Assembly (NCBI RefSeq): GCF_041358175.1
Contig: NZ_JBGKBE010000011.1
Span: 1-64,000, forward strand
Direction: 5' to 3'
Origin: Muriicola sp041358175
Lineage (GTDB): Bacteria; Bacteroidota; Bacteroidia; Flavobacteriales; Flavobacteriaceae
DNA: 64,000 nt
The translations under genes and the position numbers were made by a program. The notes under the pieces are model-generated. The model searched no databases. It was not told the DNA's origin and saw nothing but the letters and a program-made list of their open reading frames with translations. Shown here piece after piece: positions 44,070-53,284 of this stretch. Within the stretch, counting starts at the first letter, position 1; each line of letters opens with the position of its first letter.

Positions 44070-45092
44070 TTAAAAAAGTCCGGGCTGAGTACCTCCTTTG
44101 ATCCTCCCCAGATGTTTATACGCCAGTTCGGTGACCTCCCTTCCTCTAGGTGTCCTCATGATAAAGCCCTGTTGAATTAGAAAAGGTTCATATACTTCCT
44201 CAATAGTCTCAGCACTTTCAGAAACAGCCGTAGCCAGGGTTGAAATCCCCACAGGACCGCCTTTAAATTTGTCAATGATAGTCAGTAATATCTTATTGTC
44301 CATCTCATCAAGGCCGTGAGTATCCACATTCAGCGCTTTTAGGCCGTATTTTGAAATCTCGATATCGATTTTGCCATTTCCTTTGATCTGTGCAAAATCT
44401 CGAATTCTTCTCAACAAGGCATTGCATATCCTCGGAGTACCTCTACTCCTACCGGCGATCTCAATGGCCGCCTCATGGGTAATCGGAACTTTGAGGATTT
44501 CAGCACTGCGTTCCACAATGGTGGACAAGAGTTCGGTGCTGTAGTATTGCAATCTGCTTTGAATCCCAAACCGAGCACGCATAGGAGCAGTCAGTAATCC
44601 TGATCTCGTAGTTGCCCCTATGAGGGTGAAGGGATGTAAATTGATTTGAACCGACCTTGCATTGGGTCCGGTTTCAATCATAATATCAATTTTGTAATCC
44701 TCCATGGCTGAATAGAGATACTCTTCCACAATCGGACTCAGGCGATGAATTTCATCAATAAACAAAACATCCCGCTCTTCCAGGTTAGTCAATAGGCCGG
44801 CGAGATCTCCCGGCTTGTCAAGAACAGGCCCGGAGGTCACTTTTATCCCTACACCTAATTCGTTTGCAAGGATGTGAGCCAAAGTAGTTTTTCCCAGGCC
44901 AGGGGGGCCGTGGAACAAAGTATGATCAAGGGCCTCATCTCTTAAATTTGCTGCCTGTACAAAGATCTGCAGGTTTTCTAAAACTGATTCCTGCCCTGTG
45001 AAATCATCAAAGGAAATGGGCCTTAACGCCCTTTCAATATCGAGTTCTTCCTGAGAGAAATTTTCAGCAGTGGGATCGAGATGCTCGTTCAT
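44070..45092 (-). CDS. ruvB: Holliday junction DNA helicase RuvB
   Basis: A 340-aa AAA+ motor that drives branch migration with RuvA. Walker A GPPGLGKTTLA, Walker B VLFIDEIHRL, sensor 1 (GATTRSG) and the C-terminal winged helix (ISTLATAVSESAETIEEVYEPF) are normal. I start at ATG 45092 (MNEHLDPT); a longer frame to 45116 begins at a TTG and covers the promoter. P450 begins at the base after its stop. Confidence 0.97.
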   Translation of the reverse strand: MNEHLDPTAENFSQEELDIERALRPISFDDFTGQESVLENLQIFVQAANLRDEALDHTLFHGPPGLGKTTLAHILANELGVGIKVTSGPVLDKPGDLAGLLTNLEERDVLFIDEIHRLSPIVEEYLYSAMEDYKIDIMIETGPNARSVQINLHPFTLIGATTRSGLLTAPMRARFGIQSRLQYYSTELLSTIVERSAEILKVPITHEAAIEIAGRSRGTPRICNALLRRIRDFAQIKGNGKIDIEISKYGLKALNVDTHGLDEMDNKILLTIIDKFKGGPVGISTLATAVSESAETIEEVYEPFLIQQGFIMRTPRGREVTELAYKHLGRIKGGTQPGLF

Positions 45093-45097
45093 AAAAT

Positions 45098-45105
45098 CAA
45101 AGATA
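45098..45105 (-). promoter_or_regulatory. -7 box of ruvB, near-leaderless
   Basis: TATCTTTG on minus matches TANNTTTG. It ends 5 bp before ATG 45092, so transcription from it would start at or beside the start codon. No -33 TTG at 20-nt spacing, so strength is uncertain. Confidence 0.4.
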
Positions 45106-45166
45106 GTGAAAATCAAGTCGGATTTCCGGCCCTGGAAGACTACACCAAGGCATTTATTAAGAAATC

Positions 45167-45180
45167 TTTATCATGATAAA
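45167..45180. promoter_or_regulatory. 14-bp palindrome between ruvB and pckA
   Basis: TTTATCATGATAAA is a perfect inverted repeat in the 160-bp divergent gap, 73 bp upstream of the pckA ATG. It may be an operator; A/T-rich palindromes also arise by chance. Confidence 0.3.
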
Positions 45181-45252
45181 AGTCATCTTTTTAAATCTAT
45201 ATAATTCGCTTCTTTGCAGTAGAAATTCAACCAATTATTTAAATCACATTTC

Positions 45253-46854
45253 ATGGGAACATTTGATCTGAAAAAGTACGGAATAGAAGTAGAAGAGATA
45301 TATAGGAACAGTAGTGTACCTGTACTATACGAATTAGGCCTGAGGCAGGAAAAAGGAACAGCCATCTCCGATGTTGGTGCCCTTTTGGTTTACTCAGGGG
45401 AAAAGACAGGAAGGAGCCCAAAAGACAAGCGTATCGTGAGAAATCCCGATTCTGAGAAGAATATCGACTGGGGCGATATTAATATAGGTCTGGATGAACA
45501 CACTTATATGGTTAACAGAGAGCGGGCACTGGATTACCTCAATACACGACCCAGAATATACGTGGTTGATGCCTTTGCAGGCTGGGATCCAAAGTATCGT
45601 CTTAAGGTGAGGATTATTTGTACACGGGCGTATCACGCTCTGTTTATGCAGAATATGCTGATCATGCCAACTGAAGGGGAACTAGCCAATTTCGGAGAAC
45701 CTGATTACGTAATCTTTAACGGCGGTGGCTTCCCCGCAAACCGTTACACATCAGAAATGACATCTAAAACCAGCGTTGATCTTAACCTGGAAGAAAAGGA
45801 GGTTGTGATCCTGGGAACCCAGTATGCCGGAGAAATGAAAAAGGGTATTTTCTCCATTATGAACTACCTGATGCCATTAGAGGAAGTACTTCCTATGCAC
45901 TGTTCAGCCAATGTAGGAAATGAAGGCGATGTAAGTATATTATTTGGTCTTTCCGGAACCGGTAAAACAACCTTGAGTGCCGACCCAAAACGAAAACTCA
46001 TCGGGGACGACGAACACTGCTGGACAGACGAAGGTACCTTTAATATAGAAGGAGGATGTTATGCGAAAGCCATCAACCTTTCTGCAGAAAATGAACCGGA
46101 TATCTTTAATGCGATCAAATTCGGGACTGTACTCGAAAATGTAGTTTATGATAAGGCCACACGCGAAGTTGATTACACGGATACTTCCATCACTCAGAAT
46201 ACAAGGGCATCCTATCCTATTGATTTTATCGAAAATGTACAGATTCCATGCGTTGCGGGGCATCCGGAAAATATCATTTTCCTTACCTGTGATGCTTTTG
46301 GAGTTCTGCCTCCTGTGAGTAAACTCACACCGGAACAGGCCAGTTATCACTTTATCTCAGGATATACTGCTAAAGTTGCCGGAACAGAAATGGGCGTTAC
46401 CGAACCACAGGCCACCTTTAGCGCTTGCTTTGGTGCAGCATTTATGATGTGGCATCCCAACAAGTACGCTGAACTCCTGGCACAAAAAATCAAGGAACAC
46501 AAGGCTACAGCCTGGCTTGTAAATACAGGATGGACAGGAGGTGCCCATGGAGTGGGGTCGAGAATTAAACTCAAATATACAAGAGCGATGATCGATGCGA
46601 TTCATCATAAGGATTTTGAGAATGTAAACTATATCAAAGATGAAGAGTTTGGCTTTATGATTCCGGAATCCTGCCCCGGGGTACCATCAGAGGTATTGAT
46701 TCCTAAAAATACCTGGGATGACAAATCGCGTTATGAGGAGGTAAAGGACAAATTAGTGACCCTCTTTAACGAGAACTTTAAAAAGTTTGAGGAGAATGTA
46801 AATAAGGAGATTGTAAATGCAGGACCAAAGAGTTCCATGTCTATGCAGTCCTAA
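45253..46854 (+). CDS. pckA: Phosphoenolpyruvate carboxykinase (ATP)
   Basis: A 533-aa enzyme converting oxaloacetate and ATP to PEP and CO2 for gluconeogenesis. SPKDKR (55-60) and the P-loop GLSGTGKT (232-239) are present, as is the metal-binding GDDEH (251-255) motif. Length is typical of ATP-type PckA. Monocistronic: a terminator follows and the next gene is convergent. It links with malic enzyme in C4-acid metabolism. Confidence 0.97.
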   Translation: MGTFDLKKYGIEVEEIYRNSSVPVLYELGLRQEKGTAISDVGALLVYSGEKTGRSPKDKRIVRNPDSEKNIDWGDINIGLDEHTYMVNRERALDYLNTRPRIYVVDAFAGWDPKYRLKVRIICTRAYHALFMQNMLIMPTEGELANFGEPDYVIFNGGGFPANRYTSEMTSKTSVDLNLEEKEVVILGTQYAGEMKKGIFSIMNYLMPLEEVLPMHCSANVGNEGDVSILFGLSGTGKTTLSADPKRKLIGDDEHCWTDEGTFNIEGGCYAKAINLSAENEPDIFNAIKFGTVLENVVYDKATREVDYTDTSITQNTRASYPIDFIENVQIPCVAGHPENIIFLTCDAFGVLPPVSKLTPEQASYHFISGYTAKVAGTEMGVTEPQATFSACFGAAFMMWHPNKYAELLAQKIKEHKATAWLVNTGWTGGAHGVGSRIKLKYTRAMIDAIHHKDFENVNYIKDEEFGFMIPESCPGVPSEVLIPKNTWDDKSRYEEVKDKLVTLFNENFKKFEENVNKEIVNAGPKSSMSMQS

Positions 46855-46880
46855 GGAAGCTATCTAGCAATTATTTAATA

Positions 46881-46913
46881 AAGGTCCTCTTTTCGTCAAG
46901 GAAAGGGGACCTT
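46881..46913. terminator. Bidirectional terminator between pckA and DUF2807 gene
   Basis: AAGGTCCTCTTTTC and GGAAAGGGGACCTT-type arms form a 14-bp stem (two G.T pairs) around a 5-nt loop GTCAA. It suits convergent genes. Confidence 0.85.
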
Positions 46914-47751
46914 ATTTATTTCTTTTAAATAATTCAGCGCTGTCCTTAAAAGTGAGGAGTGAAATCTCGGGATCCCCGAAGAGATAACACCTGGCCTTCT
47001 CCGTAAGATTGAGTTCGGTATGTTCCAGAGCCATTATCCTGGTATCCGAACTACCCGCAAGTGTAGCGGAAAGTCGATCAGCTGCAAGGTCAACTGCCCG
47101 TATTTTGGCGTTGTCTCTACTCATCAACTCCAGATTATTTGAAGTCCCGTCTATCTGCAAAAGAGCGTTATCCTTTAAATAAATTTTTCCTGTAAAAGCG
47201 TTGGCATATACTGTAGCGTCCGCTTTGTGTTTTAATTGAACGGAAAGGGAATCGGCGGTCAGGGTAAAGTTACCCCTGGTGTTATCCTGCATGTTAAGAC
47301 TTAATTGTCCTGCGTCGGCATCCAGTTTGATACGTGATAATCCCTCAGCTTGTATAACTAATTCTTCCGAATTGATACGCTCTCCTTCCGCAGTGGAAAT
47401 ACGTCCGTCAAGTAGCGTAACCTGATTGAGTTGCACATATGAAATTTGAATTGACAATTCTTTTTTTGCCGTGATCTGGTAGAAGGAGGAAACAACCAAC
47501 ACCCCATTCTCAACTTTAAACTTTAGCACATCAATCAAATTGTCATCGGCGGTGATCTGATACGCTTCTCCGGGGGCTCTTTTCAGGACGATATCCAGAT
47601 CATCCCTGAGCTCAATAGCAGAGAAAGGGGGTAAGGATTCACTAACTTCGACAACATCTCTGTTCCCTTTAATTTTCGGTTTGCGCTGTGCCTGAATCCC
47701 TATACTATGACATATTAAAATGAGGATGAGGGATCTGAGTATTATTTTCAT
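46912..47751 (-). CDS. DUF2807 (head GIN domain) secreted protein
   Basis: A 279-aa protein with signal peptide (MKIILRSLILILICHSIGIQAQ) and a DUF2807 right-handed beta-helix-like domain (FSAIELRDDLDIVLKRAPG onward, with repeated short strands). DUF2807 proteins are common in Bacteroidota and probably sit in periplasm or outer membrane. The function is unknown. It ends by overlapping the terminator stem by two bases. Confidence 0.85.
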   Translation of the reverse strand: MKIILRSLILILICHSIGIQAQRKPKIKGNRDVVEVSESLPPFSAIELRDDLDIVLKRAPGEAYQITADDNLIDVLKFKVENGVLVVSSFYQITAKKELSIQISYVQLNQVTLLDGRISTAEGERINSEELVIQAEGLSRIKLDADAGQLSLNMQDNTRGNFTLTADSLSVQLKHKADATVYANAFTGKIYLKDNALLQIDGTSNNLELMSRDNAKIRAVDLAADRLSATLAGSSDTRIMALEHTELNLTEKARCYLFGDPEISLLTFKDSAELFKRNK

Positions 47752-47837
47752 AAGAGGATCAATTTTAGGTCTTTAATTTCAATTAAAGATATTACAAAAT
47801 GTGTAAGTAGTACATCAGACCCTCTTAAAATCAAAAA

Positions 47838-47868
47838 ACCCATCCACTGACAATATCAGGGGATGGGT
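47838..47868 (-). terminator. Terminator of actABCDEF-cox2-cox1
   Basis: ACCCATCC-A-CTGA pairs with TCAG-G-GGATGGGT (12 bp, one mismatch) around a 5-nt loop; followed on minus by TTTTTTG. Confidence 0.88.
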
Positions 47869-47890
47869 CCGTATAAATTCGCAAAAGAAG

Positions 47891-49711
47891 TTAGTGTTGT
47901 AGTTCCTCTTCATCTTCCTGTAATGGAACATCCTGAGGGACGAAATCCTGGTCTTTAATTACGTAGTCACCATTAGGCAAAGTCTTACTGTAGTCATATG
48001 CCCAGCGATGTACGTGAGGAATTTCACCCTCCCAGTTTCCGTGGAAATGTTCAATTGGCGCGGTCCATTCGAGAGTATTAGATTTCCATGGATTCTGTTC
48101 AGTGGGTTTTCCGTAGAACATACTGTGGATAAAGTTGTAAAGGAATACCAATTGAGCTGCTCCTGCTATAAGAGCGAAGACCGTGATTAAAATATTCACA
48201 TCGGTAAGCTCGTCGAACATAGGAAATGCTGTATTCTCGTAATATCTTCTGGGTACTCCTGCCATTCCCACAAAATGCATAGGGAAGAAAACTCCATAGG
48301 CACAGATGGCCGTCACCCAGAAATGTACATATCCCAGGTTTTTGTTCATCATGCGTTTGTACATCTTTGGGAACCAGTGATAAACCCCTGCAAACAAACC
48401 ATATAAGGCTGAGATCCCCATCACTAGGTGAAAGTGCGCCACAACGAAGTACGTATCGTGTACGTTGATATCCAATGTGCTATCACCTAAAATGATCCCG
48501 GTAAGACCCCCTGTGATAAAGGTAGAAACCAATCCGATTGAGAATAGCATGGCGGGATTTAATTGCAGATTCCCTTTCCAAAGTGTTGTTATATAGTTGA
48601 AGGCCTTTACTGCTGATGGAATGGCAATCAATAATGTAGTGAAGGTAAAGACAGATCCCAGGAAGGGATTCATCCCTGAAATAAACATATGGTGCCCCCA
48701 TACGATTGTTGAAAGGAAGGCGATCGCTAAAATTGAAGCAACCATTGCCCTGTAACCAAAGATCGGTTTTCTCGCATTGGTAGACATCACTTCAGAAGTG
48801 ATTCCGAGGGCTGGTAATAATACAATGTATACTTCCGGGTGACCCAGGAACCAAAACAGGTGTTCGTACAATACCGGAGAGCCTCCCTGATAATGCAGCA
48901 CTTCTCCCTGGATAAATATATCTGACAAGAAGAAAGAGGTACCAAAACTCCTGTCCATTATAAGCAATAAAGCTGCCGACAAAAGAACCGGGAAAGATAC
49001 AACCCCAATGATCGCTGTAACGAAAAACGCCCAGATCGTCAATGGCAGTCGAGTCATTGACATACCTTTTGTCCTGAGGTTGATTACTGTTACAATATAA
49101 TTTAATGATCCCAACAAAGATGAAGCGATAAAAATGGCCATAGAAACCAACCACAGGGTCATTCCCATACCCGAACCGGGTTGTGCCATTGGCAAGGCGC
49201 TAAGGGGAGGATAGATGGTCCATCCCGCAGCAGCAGGACCGGCTTCAACAAAAAGTGATATCACCATTATTACACTGGATGTAAAAAACATCCAGTAAGA
49301 CAACATGTTTAAAAACCCAGATGCCATATCTCTTGCACCAATCTGCAGGGGAATAAGAAGGTTACTAAACGTCCCACTCAGTCCGGCTGTAAGCACGAAG
49401 AATACCATAATGGTACCGTGTATGGTAACGAGTGCAAGGTATACGTCAGCATCCATCACTCCATCGGGCGCCCACTTTCCAAGTAAGGCTTCAAAAATGG
49501 GGAAGGATTCTCCGGGCCAGGCCAGCTGCATCCTAAAAAGGAGAGACATGGCTATACCAATAATCCCCATAATCAATCCTGTTACCAGGTATTGTTTGGA
49601 GATCATTTTGTGATCCTGACTAAAGATATATTTGGTAACAAAAGTCTCTTTGTGATGATGTCCATGATCATGTGCGTGATCATCAACTTGTGCATGTGCT
49701 GTAGCAGACAT
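47891..49711 (-). CDS. Cytochrome c oxidase subunit I
   Basis: A 606-aa heme-copper oxidase catalytic subunit with 12 helices. GHPEVYIVLLPALGI contains the D-channel Glu and places it in the A1 family; WGHHMFISG holds two CuB histidines and AHFHLVMG holds heme ligands. The N-terminus is histidine-rich (7 His within residues 6-20: HAHDHGHHH). It receives electrons from CuA on subunit II. Last gene of the ACIII operon, directly after cox2 (49-bp gap). Confidence 0.96.
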   Translation of the reverse strand: MSATAHAQVDDHAHDHGHHHKETFVTKYIFSQDHKMISKQYLVTGLIMGIIGIAMSLLFRMQLAWPGESFPIFEALLGKWAPDGVMDADVYLALVTIHGTIMVFFVLTAGLSGTFSNLLIPLQIGARDMASGFLNMLSYWMFFTSSVIMVISLFVEAGPAAAGWTIYPPLSALPMAQPGSGMGMTLWLVSMAIFIASSLLGSLNYIVTVINLRTKGMSMTRLPLTIWAFFVTAIIGVVSFPVLLSAALLLIMDRSFGTSFFLSDIFIQGEVLHYQGGSPVLYEHLFWFLGHPEVYIVLLPALGITSEVMSTNARKPIFGYRAMVASILAIAFLSTIVWGHHMFISGMNPFLGSVFTFTTLLIAIPSAVKAFNYITTLWKGNLQLNPAMLFSIGLVSTFITGGLTGIILGDSTLDINVHDTYFVVAHFHLVMGISALYGLFAGVYHWFPKMYKRMMNKNLGYVHFWVTAICAYGVFFPMHFVGMAGVPRRYYENTAFPMFDELTDVNILITVFALIAGAAQLVFLYNFIHSMFYGKPTEQNPWKSNTLEWTAPIEHFHGNWEGEIPHVHRWAYDYSKTLPNGDYVIKDQDFVPQDVPLQEDEEELQH

Positions 49712-49760
49712 AATCTAATTTAATTTTATATTAATTTTCTTTTCTAGCCTTATTTTTACT

Positions 49761-50819
49761 TTAATTCATGGAAGCCATCAACTGAGAAAAGGTTTGCTGA
49801 CTTTCCATCCATGCATTGTATTCCTCTTCGCTTTCCACGATGATCTTCATCTGCATATTGTAATGAGATTTACCACAAATCTTGTTGCAGAGCAAAACAT
49901 AGTCGAATTCCCATGGATCTGAATTCGGTTCGCCATTGGCAGCTCTTTCGGCTCTGATGGCATTGGTTCTTTTTACTTTATCAATTACGTCGGGTTTGAG
50001 ACGCATTTCCTCAGTGGTAATGGTTGGGGTGAAAGAGAATTCGGTGATCATCCCCGGTACACAATTCATCTGTGCCCTGAAATGCGGCATATAAGCCGAA
50101 TGCAATACGTCCTGAGAACGAAATCTGAAATTGACTTTTCGGCCAACCGGCAGGTGCAATTCCTTTACAATCACATCATCTCCTGAATAGGGATCTGATT
50201 CATCCAATCCAAGGACATTAGCCCTATCGATGTCAATCATCCTGACATTGGCTCCTCCCAGTACATTATCCCCTCCGCCATATCGGGCAGTCCAGTTAAA
50301 CTGCTGGGCGTATAGTTCAACGATCAGAGGGTCGTCCTCATCATTGACATCCATAATATTGGTCCAGGTGTATAGTCCCCAAAGGATGAGTCCGGCCAGT
50401 ACAACAACAGGAATGATGGTCCAGATAAATTCCAGACGATCATTATCAGCATAGAACAGGGCCTTTTTCCCTTTTTCTCCCTTGTATTTATAAGAGAAAT
50501 AATGCAGAAGAGCCTGTGTTATGGTCTGTACAATAAAGATGATCACAAAGGACCAGAGCATAAGGCTGTCGTACTCACCTCCGTGCTCGGAAGCTGCTTC
50601 AGGCAGTAATACTTTAGTATACTTCCAGAAACTAAAGATGGTAATCGCGTAAATAAAGATCAGGAAGGCGAACATAAGGTACCCGTTGTACTTGTTGTCC
50701 TTATCGTTAGCCACCTGAGAGTTATCTGCCTTAATCTGAGACAATTCAAAGATCTTGGTCATCTGCCAGATTGCAATTGCCACTAAGATTAAAACAAAAA
50801 TCGTAAGTAATGTCGTCAT
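49761..50819 (-). CDS. Cytochrome c oxidase subunit II
   Basis: A 352-aa CuA subunit. N-terminal transmembrane helices (about 1-20, 47-66 and two more before residue 145) and a periplasmic cupredoxin with the CuA ligands LHSAYMPHF and CNKICGKSHYNM. It has no fused cytochrome c domain, so it takes electrons from separate hemes (ActA or ActE). The N-terminus seems longer than in typical aa3 subunit II. It follows actF by 28 bp. Confidence 0.96.
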   Translation of the reverse strand: MTTLLTIFVLILVAIAIWQMTKIFELSQIKADNSQVANDKDNKYNGYLMFAFLIFIYAITIFSFWKYTKVLLPEAASEHGGEYDSLMLWSFVIIFIVQTITQALLHYFSYKYKGEKGKKALFYADNDRLEFIWTIIPVVVLAGLILWGLYTWTNIMDVNDEDDPLIVELYAQQFNWTARYGGGDNVLGGANVRMIDIDRANVLGLDESDPYSGDDVIVKELHLPVGRKVNFRFRSQDVLHSAYMPHFRAQMNCVPGMITEFSFTPTITTEEMRLKPDVIDKVKRTNAIRAERAANGEPNSDPWEFDYVLLCNKICGKSHYNMQMKIIVESEEEYNAWMESQQTFSQLMASMN

Positions 50820-50847
50820 TATCTAAACTAATAGGTTTCTGTAATCA

Positions 50848-52170
50848 TTAATAGTGAAAATGTCTGCTCTCTTCAATAAACGGATTTCGTTTGGGCTGCA
50901 AAGGCACCTTGGTGAGCGCTCTGAAAACCCAGAGAATAAATGCACCGGCAAAGAAACAAACTGCTCCTAATTCAGGGATGCCAATTGACCACTGATCTCC
51001 AACAGTTCCGGGCATCACCATGTTGAAAACATCAATATAGTGTCCTGCAAGGATAACTATTCCCGTCATTACCACAAACCAGTTAATCCTTTTGTAATCG
51101 CTGTTCATCAGAAGGAGCAACGGAAAAACAAAATTCAATGCAACCATCCCGAAAAAGGGTAATTTATAATCTTCTATCCTGGTGACAAAATAGGTAACTT
51201 CTTCAGGAATATTGGCATACCAGATCAGCATAAACTGACTGAACCAAAGGTACGTCCAGAAAATACTGAATCCAAACATGAATTTCGCCAAATCGTGGAT
51301 ATGACTGTCATTGACGTCCGGGAGGTATCCTTTTGATTTTAAGTAAATAGTGATCATAGCAATTACCGTGATACCAGATACCATCATACTCGCAAAAACA
51401 TACCATCCAAAGAGGGTGCTAAACCAATGTGGATCTACACTCATAATCCAGTCCCATGACATCATGGATTCGGTAACCAGGTAAAAAACCAGGAACCCTG
51501 CAGACCATCTGAAATTCTTTACAAAATTTCGGTTGTCACTTGCCTCATCCTGGGCCAGGGATAACCTTCTCGAAATTTCCCTGTATAAGATCCATCCACC
51601 AAGAAATATAGCAGCTCTTATTAGAAAAAAGGTTGGATTAAGATATCCGGCCTTGCCCTGCAATAAAGCATCCTCTGCCACCACATCAGCATCCATCCAG
51701 ACAAACATATGATTAAAGTGCATGACGGAGAGTACAAGAAGAACAAAAACAGCGATACCGCCGGGTACCAGATAGGCAGTAATTCCTTCCATCACCCGGA
51801 AGAGCAAAGGAGACCAACCTGCCTGCGCTGCCCGTTGGATCGCATAAAAAGCCAGAACCCCTAGAGCAATCATAAAGAAAAAGAAGGCTGCCACATATAC
51901 GGCTGACCAGGGTCTGTTCTGTAATTGGTGCATCAGGTGTTCGTCATGAGCGGCATCGTGATCAGCAGTTCCTGCGTGGGCAGTATCCTCTGCCAGATGT
52001 TGACCTTCTTCAGCATGAGAATCTCCGTGGCCATCATCATGAGCCGCTACCATCGCCTTGGCTTCTTCAGGAGAAGAAGGGACAGAAACGAATCCTACAC
52101 CCATTCCGACGATTCCCAGGGCCATAAGGACAATTGCTCCGATTTTAAGTCTGTTAGAAAACGTATACAT
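50848..52170 (-). CDS. actF: Alternative Complex III membrane subunit ActF
   Basis: A 440-aa quinol:cytochrome c oxidoreductase subunit with about ten helices, homologous to the NrfD-like ActC. Between helix 1 and 2 lies a linker rich in His (9 His in residues 44-81, e.g. HDDGHGDSH). It forms, with ActC, the membrane part of the complex. It follows actE by 16 bp. Confidence 0.92.
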   Translation of the reverse strand: MYTFSNRLKIGAIVLMALGIVGMGVGFVSVPSSPEEAKAMVAAHDDGHGDSHAEEGQHLAEDTAHAGTADHDAAHDEHLMHQLQNRPWSAVYVAAFFFFMIALGVLAFYAIQRAAQAGWSPLLFRVMEGITAYLVPGGIAVFVLLVLSVMHFNHMFVWMDADVVAEDALLQGKAGYLNPTFFLIRAAIFLGGWILYREISRRLSLAQDEASDNRNFVKNFRWSAGFLVFYLVTESMMSWDWIMSVDPHWFSTLFGWYVFASMMVSGITVIAMITIYLKSKGYLPDVNDSHIHDLAKFMFGFSIFWTYLWFSQFMLIWYANIPEEVTYFVTRIEDYKLPFFGMVALNFVFPLLLLMNSDYKRINWFVVMTGIVILAGHYIDVFNMVMPGTVGDQWSIGIPELGAVCFFAGAFILWVFRALTKVPLQPKRNPFIEESRHFHY

Positions 52171-52186
52171 AGTTTAAGTCTGTGTC

Positions 52187-52747
52187 TTATTTAGTTAGGT
52201 CCTGCTTCAGTTTCATTACGTATTCTGATACCTGCCAGCGCTCTTTGTAATTCAATTGCCCGGCGTAGGACCCCATTGAATTTAGGCCGTAATAAATCGT
52301 ATGATAGGTTGAGCCTACACTGATATTTCTGGCGGCATCGGCATAGGAGGGAACGCCAAGAATCTTCTCCCGTTTCACCAAAGTACCCTGTCCTGCCCCT
52401 TTCGGCCCGTGACAAATGGCACAATAGATATCGTATAATTCCTTTCCCACAGCAAGATTCTCCTCTGCATTGAGTGAATCGAGCGGACTGGGTTGTAACC
52501 TGGCCATATCTTTACCTGCAAGGTCATTGGCAAATTCATAAGGGAGCCAACCTCTGGATATGGAATTTTCGGCCGGTGTCATTGCCTCCGTGCCGGCTGG
52601 TAGAAAATCTACCTTCTGATAAGTTTCATACCCTACCGGAAAATACATATTGGGCATGTACTGATAGTTTGGGCTATCTTTATCAGCGCAGGAAACCATT
52701 GCTAAAACAGCCGTGAATAAAATTCCTATGTTAAGTATTTTCTTCAT
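52187..52747 (-). CDS. actE: Alternative Complex III monoheme cytochrome c ActE
   Basis: A 186-aa lipoprotein: signal with lipobox (MVSC, Cys20) and a class I cytochrome c domain with heme motif CAICH. It is a mobile-type heme on the periplasmic side, probably handing electrons to CuA. Located 10 bp after actD. Confidence 0.92.
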   Translation of the reverse strand: MKKILNIGILFTAVLAMVSCADKDSPNYQYMPNMYFPVGYETYQKVDFLPAGTEAMTPAENSISRGWLPYEFANDLAGKDMARLQPSPLDSLNAEENLAVGKELYDIYCAICHGPKGAGQGTLVKREKILGVPSYADAARNISVGSTYHTIYYGLNSMGSYAGQLNYKERWQVSEYVMKLKQDLTK

Positions 52748-52757
52748 ATTTCCAGTA

Positions 52758-53279
52758 CTACTTTTCTACCTTATTTATCTCAACGGCACCTGATTCCTGT
52801 AACATCGTCATTAGTCCGTTTTCATCGCCGTGAACCTCAATTTCCATCACAAAATGATCATCAGTGGTTCTTACGTCGGGGTTTTCTGCCTTTTTAAAAG
52901 GCCATAATCTGCTTCGCAAATAAAAAGTAATCACCATTAAGTGTGCTGCGAAGAATACAGTAAGCTCAAACATAATGGGCACAAAAGCCGGCATATTTTC
53001 TATATAGGTAAAACTAGGTTTACCACCAATGTCCTGTGGCCAGTCTTCTATCATGATGTAATTCATCATAACGATAGCCACTATCAGTCCGAGACAGCCG
53101 TACATAAAAGAGGTTATGGCAATCCTTGTAGGTGCCAGACCCATGGCTTTATCGAGCCCGTGCACCGGAAAAGGACAATACACTTCCTCAATATGATGTT
53201 TGGTCGCTTTTACCTTTTTGACAGCCTGCATCAGGATGTCATCATCGTTGTAATAAGCATGTATAACTTTAGAGGCCAT
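52758..53279 (-). CDS. actD: Alternative Complex III subunit ActD (DUF3341)
   Basis: A 173-aa protein of the DUF3341 family with two transmembrane helices (about 60-80, 98-118) and cytoplasmic ends. VIHAYYNDDDILMQAVKKVK and the EEVYCPFPVHGLD segment are family marks. Structural role. Starts 5 bp after actC. Confidence 0.92.
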   Translation of the reverse strand: MASKVIHAYYNDDDILMQAVKKVKATKHHIEEVYCPFPVHGLDKAMGLAPTRIAITSFMYGCLGLIVAIVMMNYIMIEDWPQDIGGKPSFTYIENMPAFVPIMFELTVFFAAHLMVITFYLRSRLWPFKKAENPDVRTTDDHFVMEIEVHGDENGLMTMLQESGAVEINKVEK

Positions 53280-53284
53280 AATTA

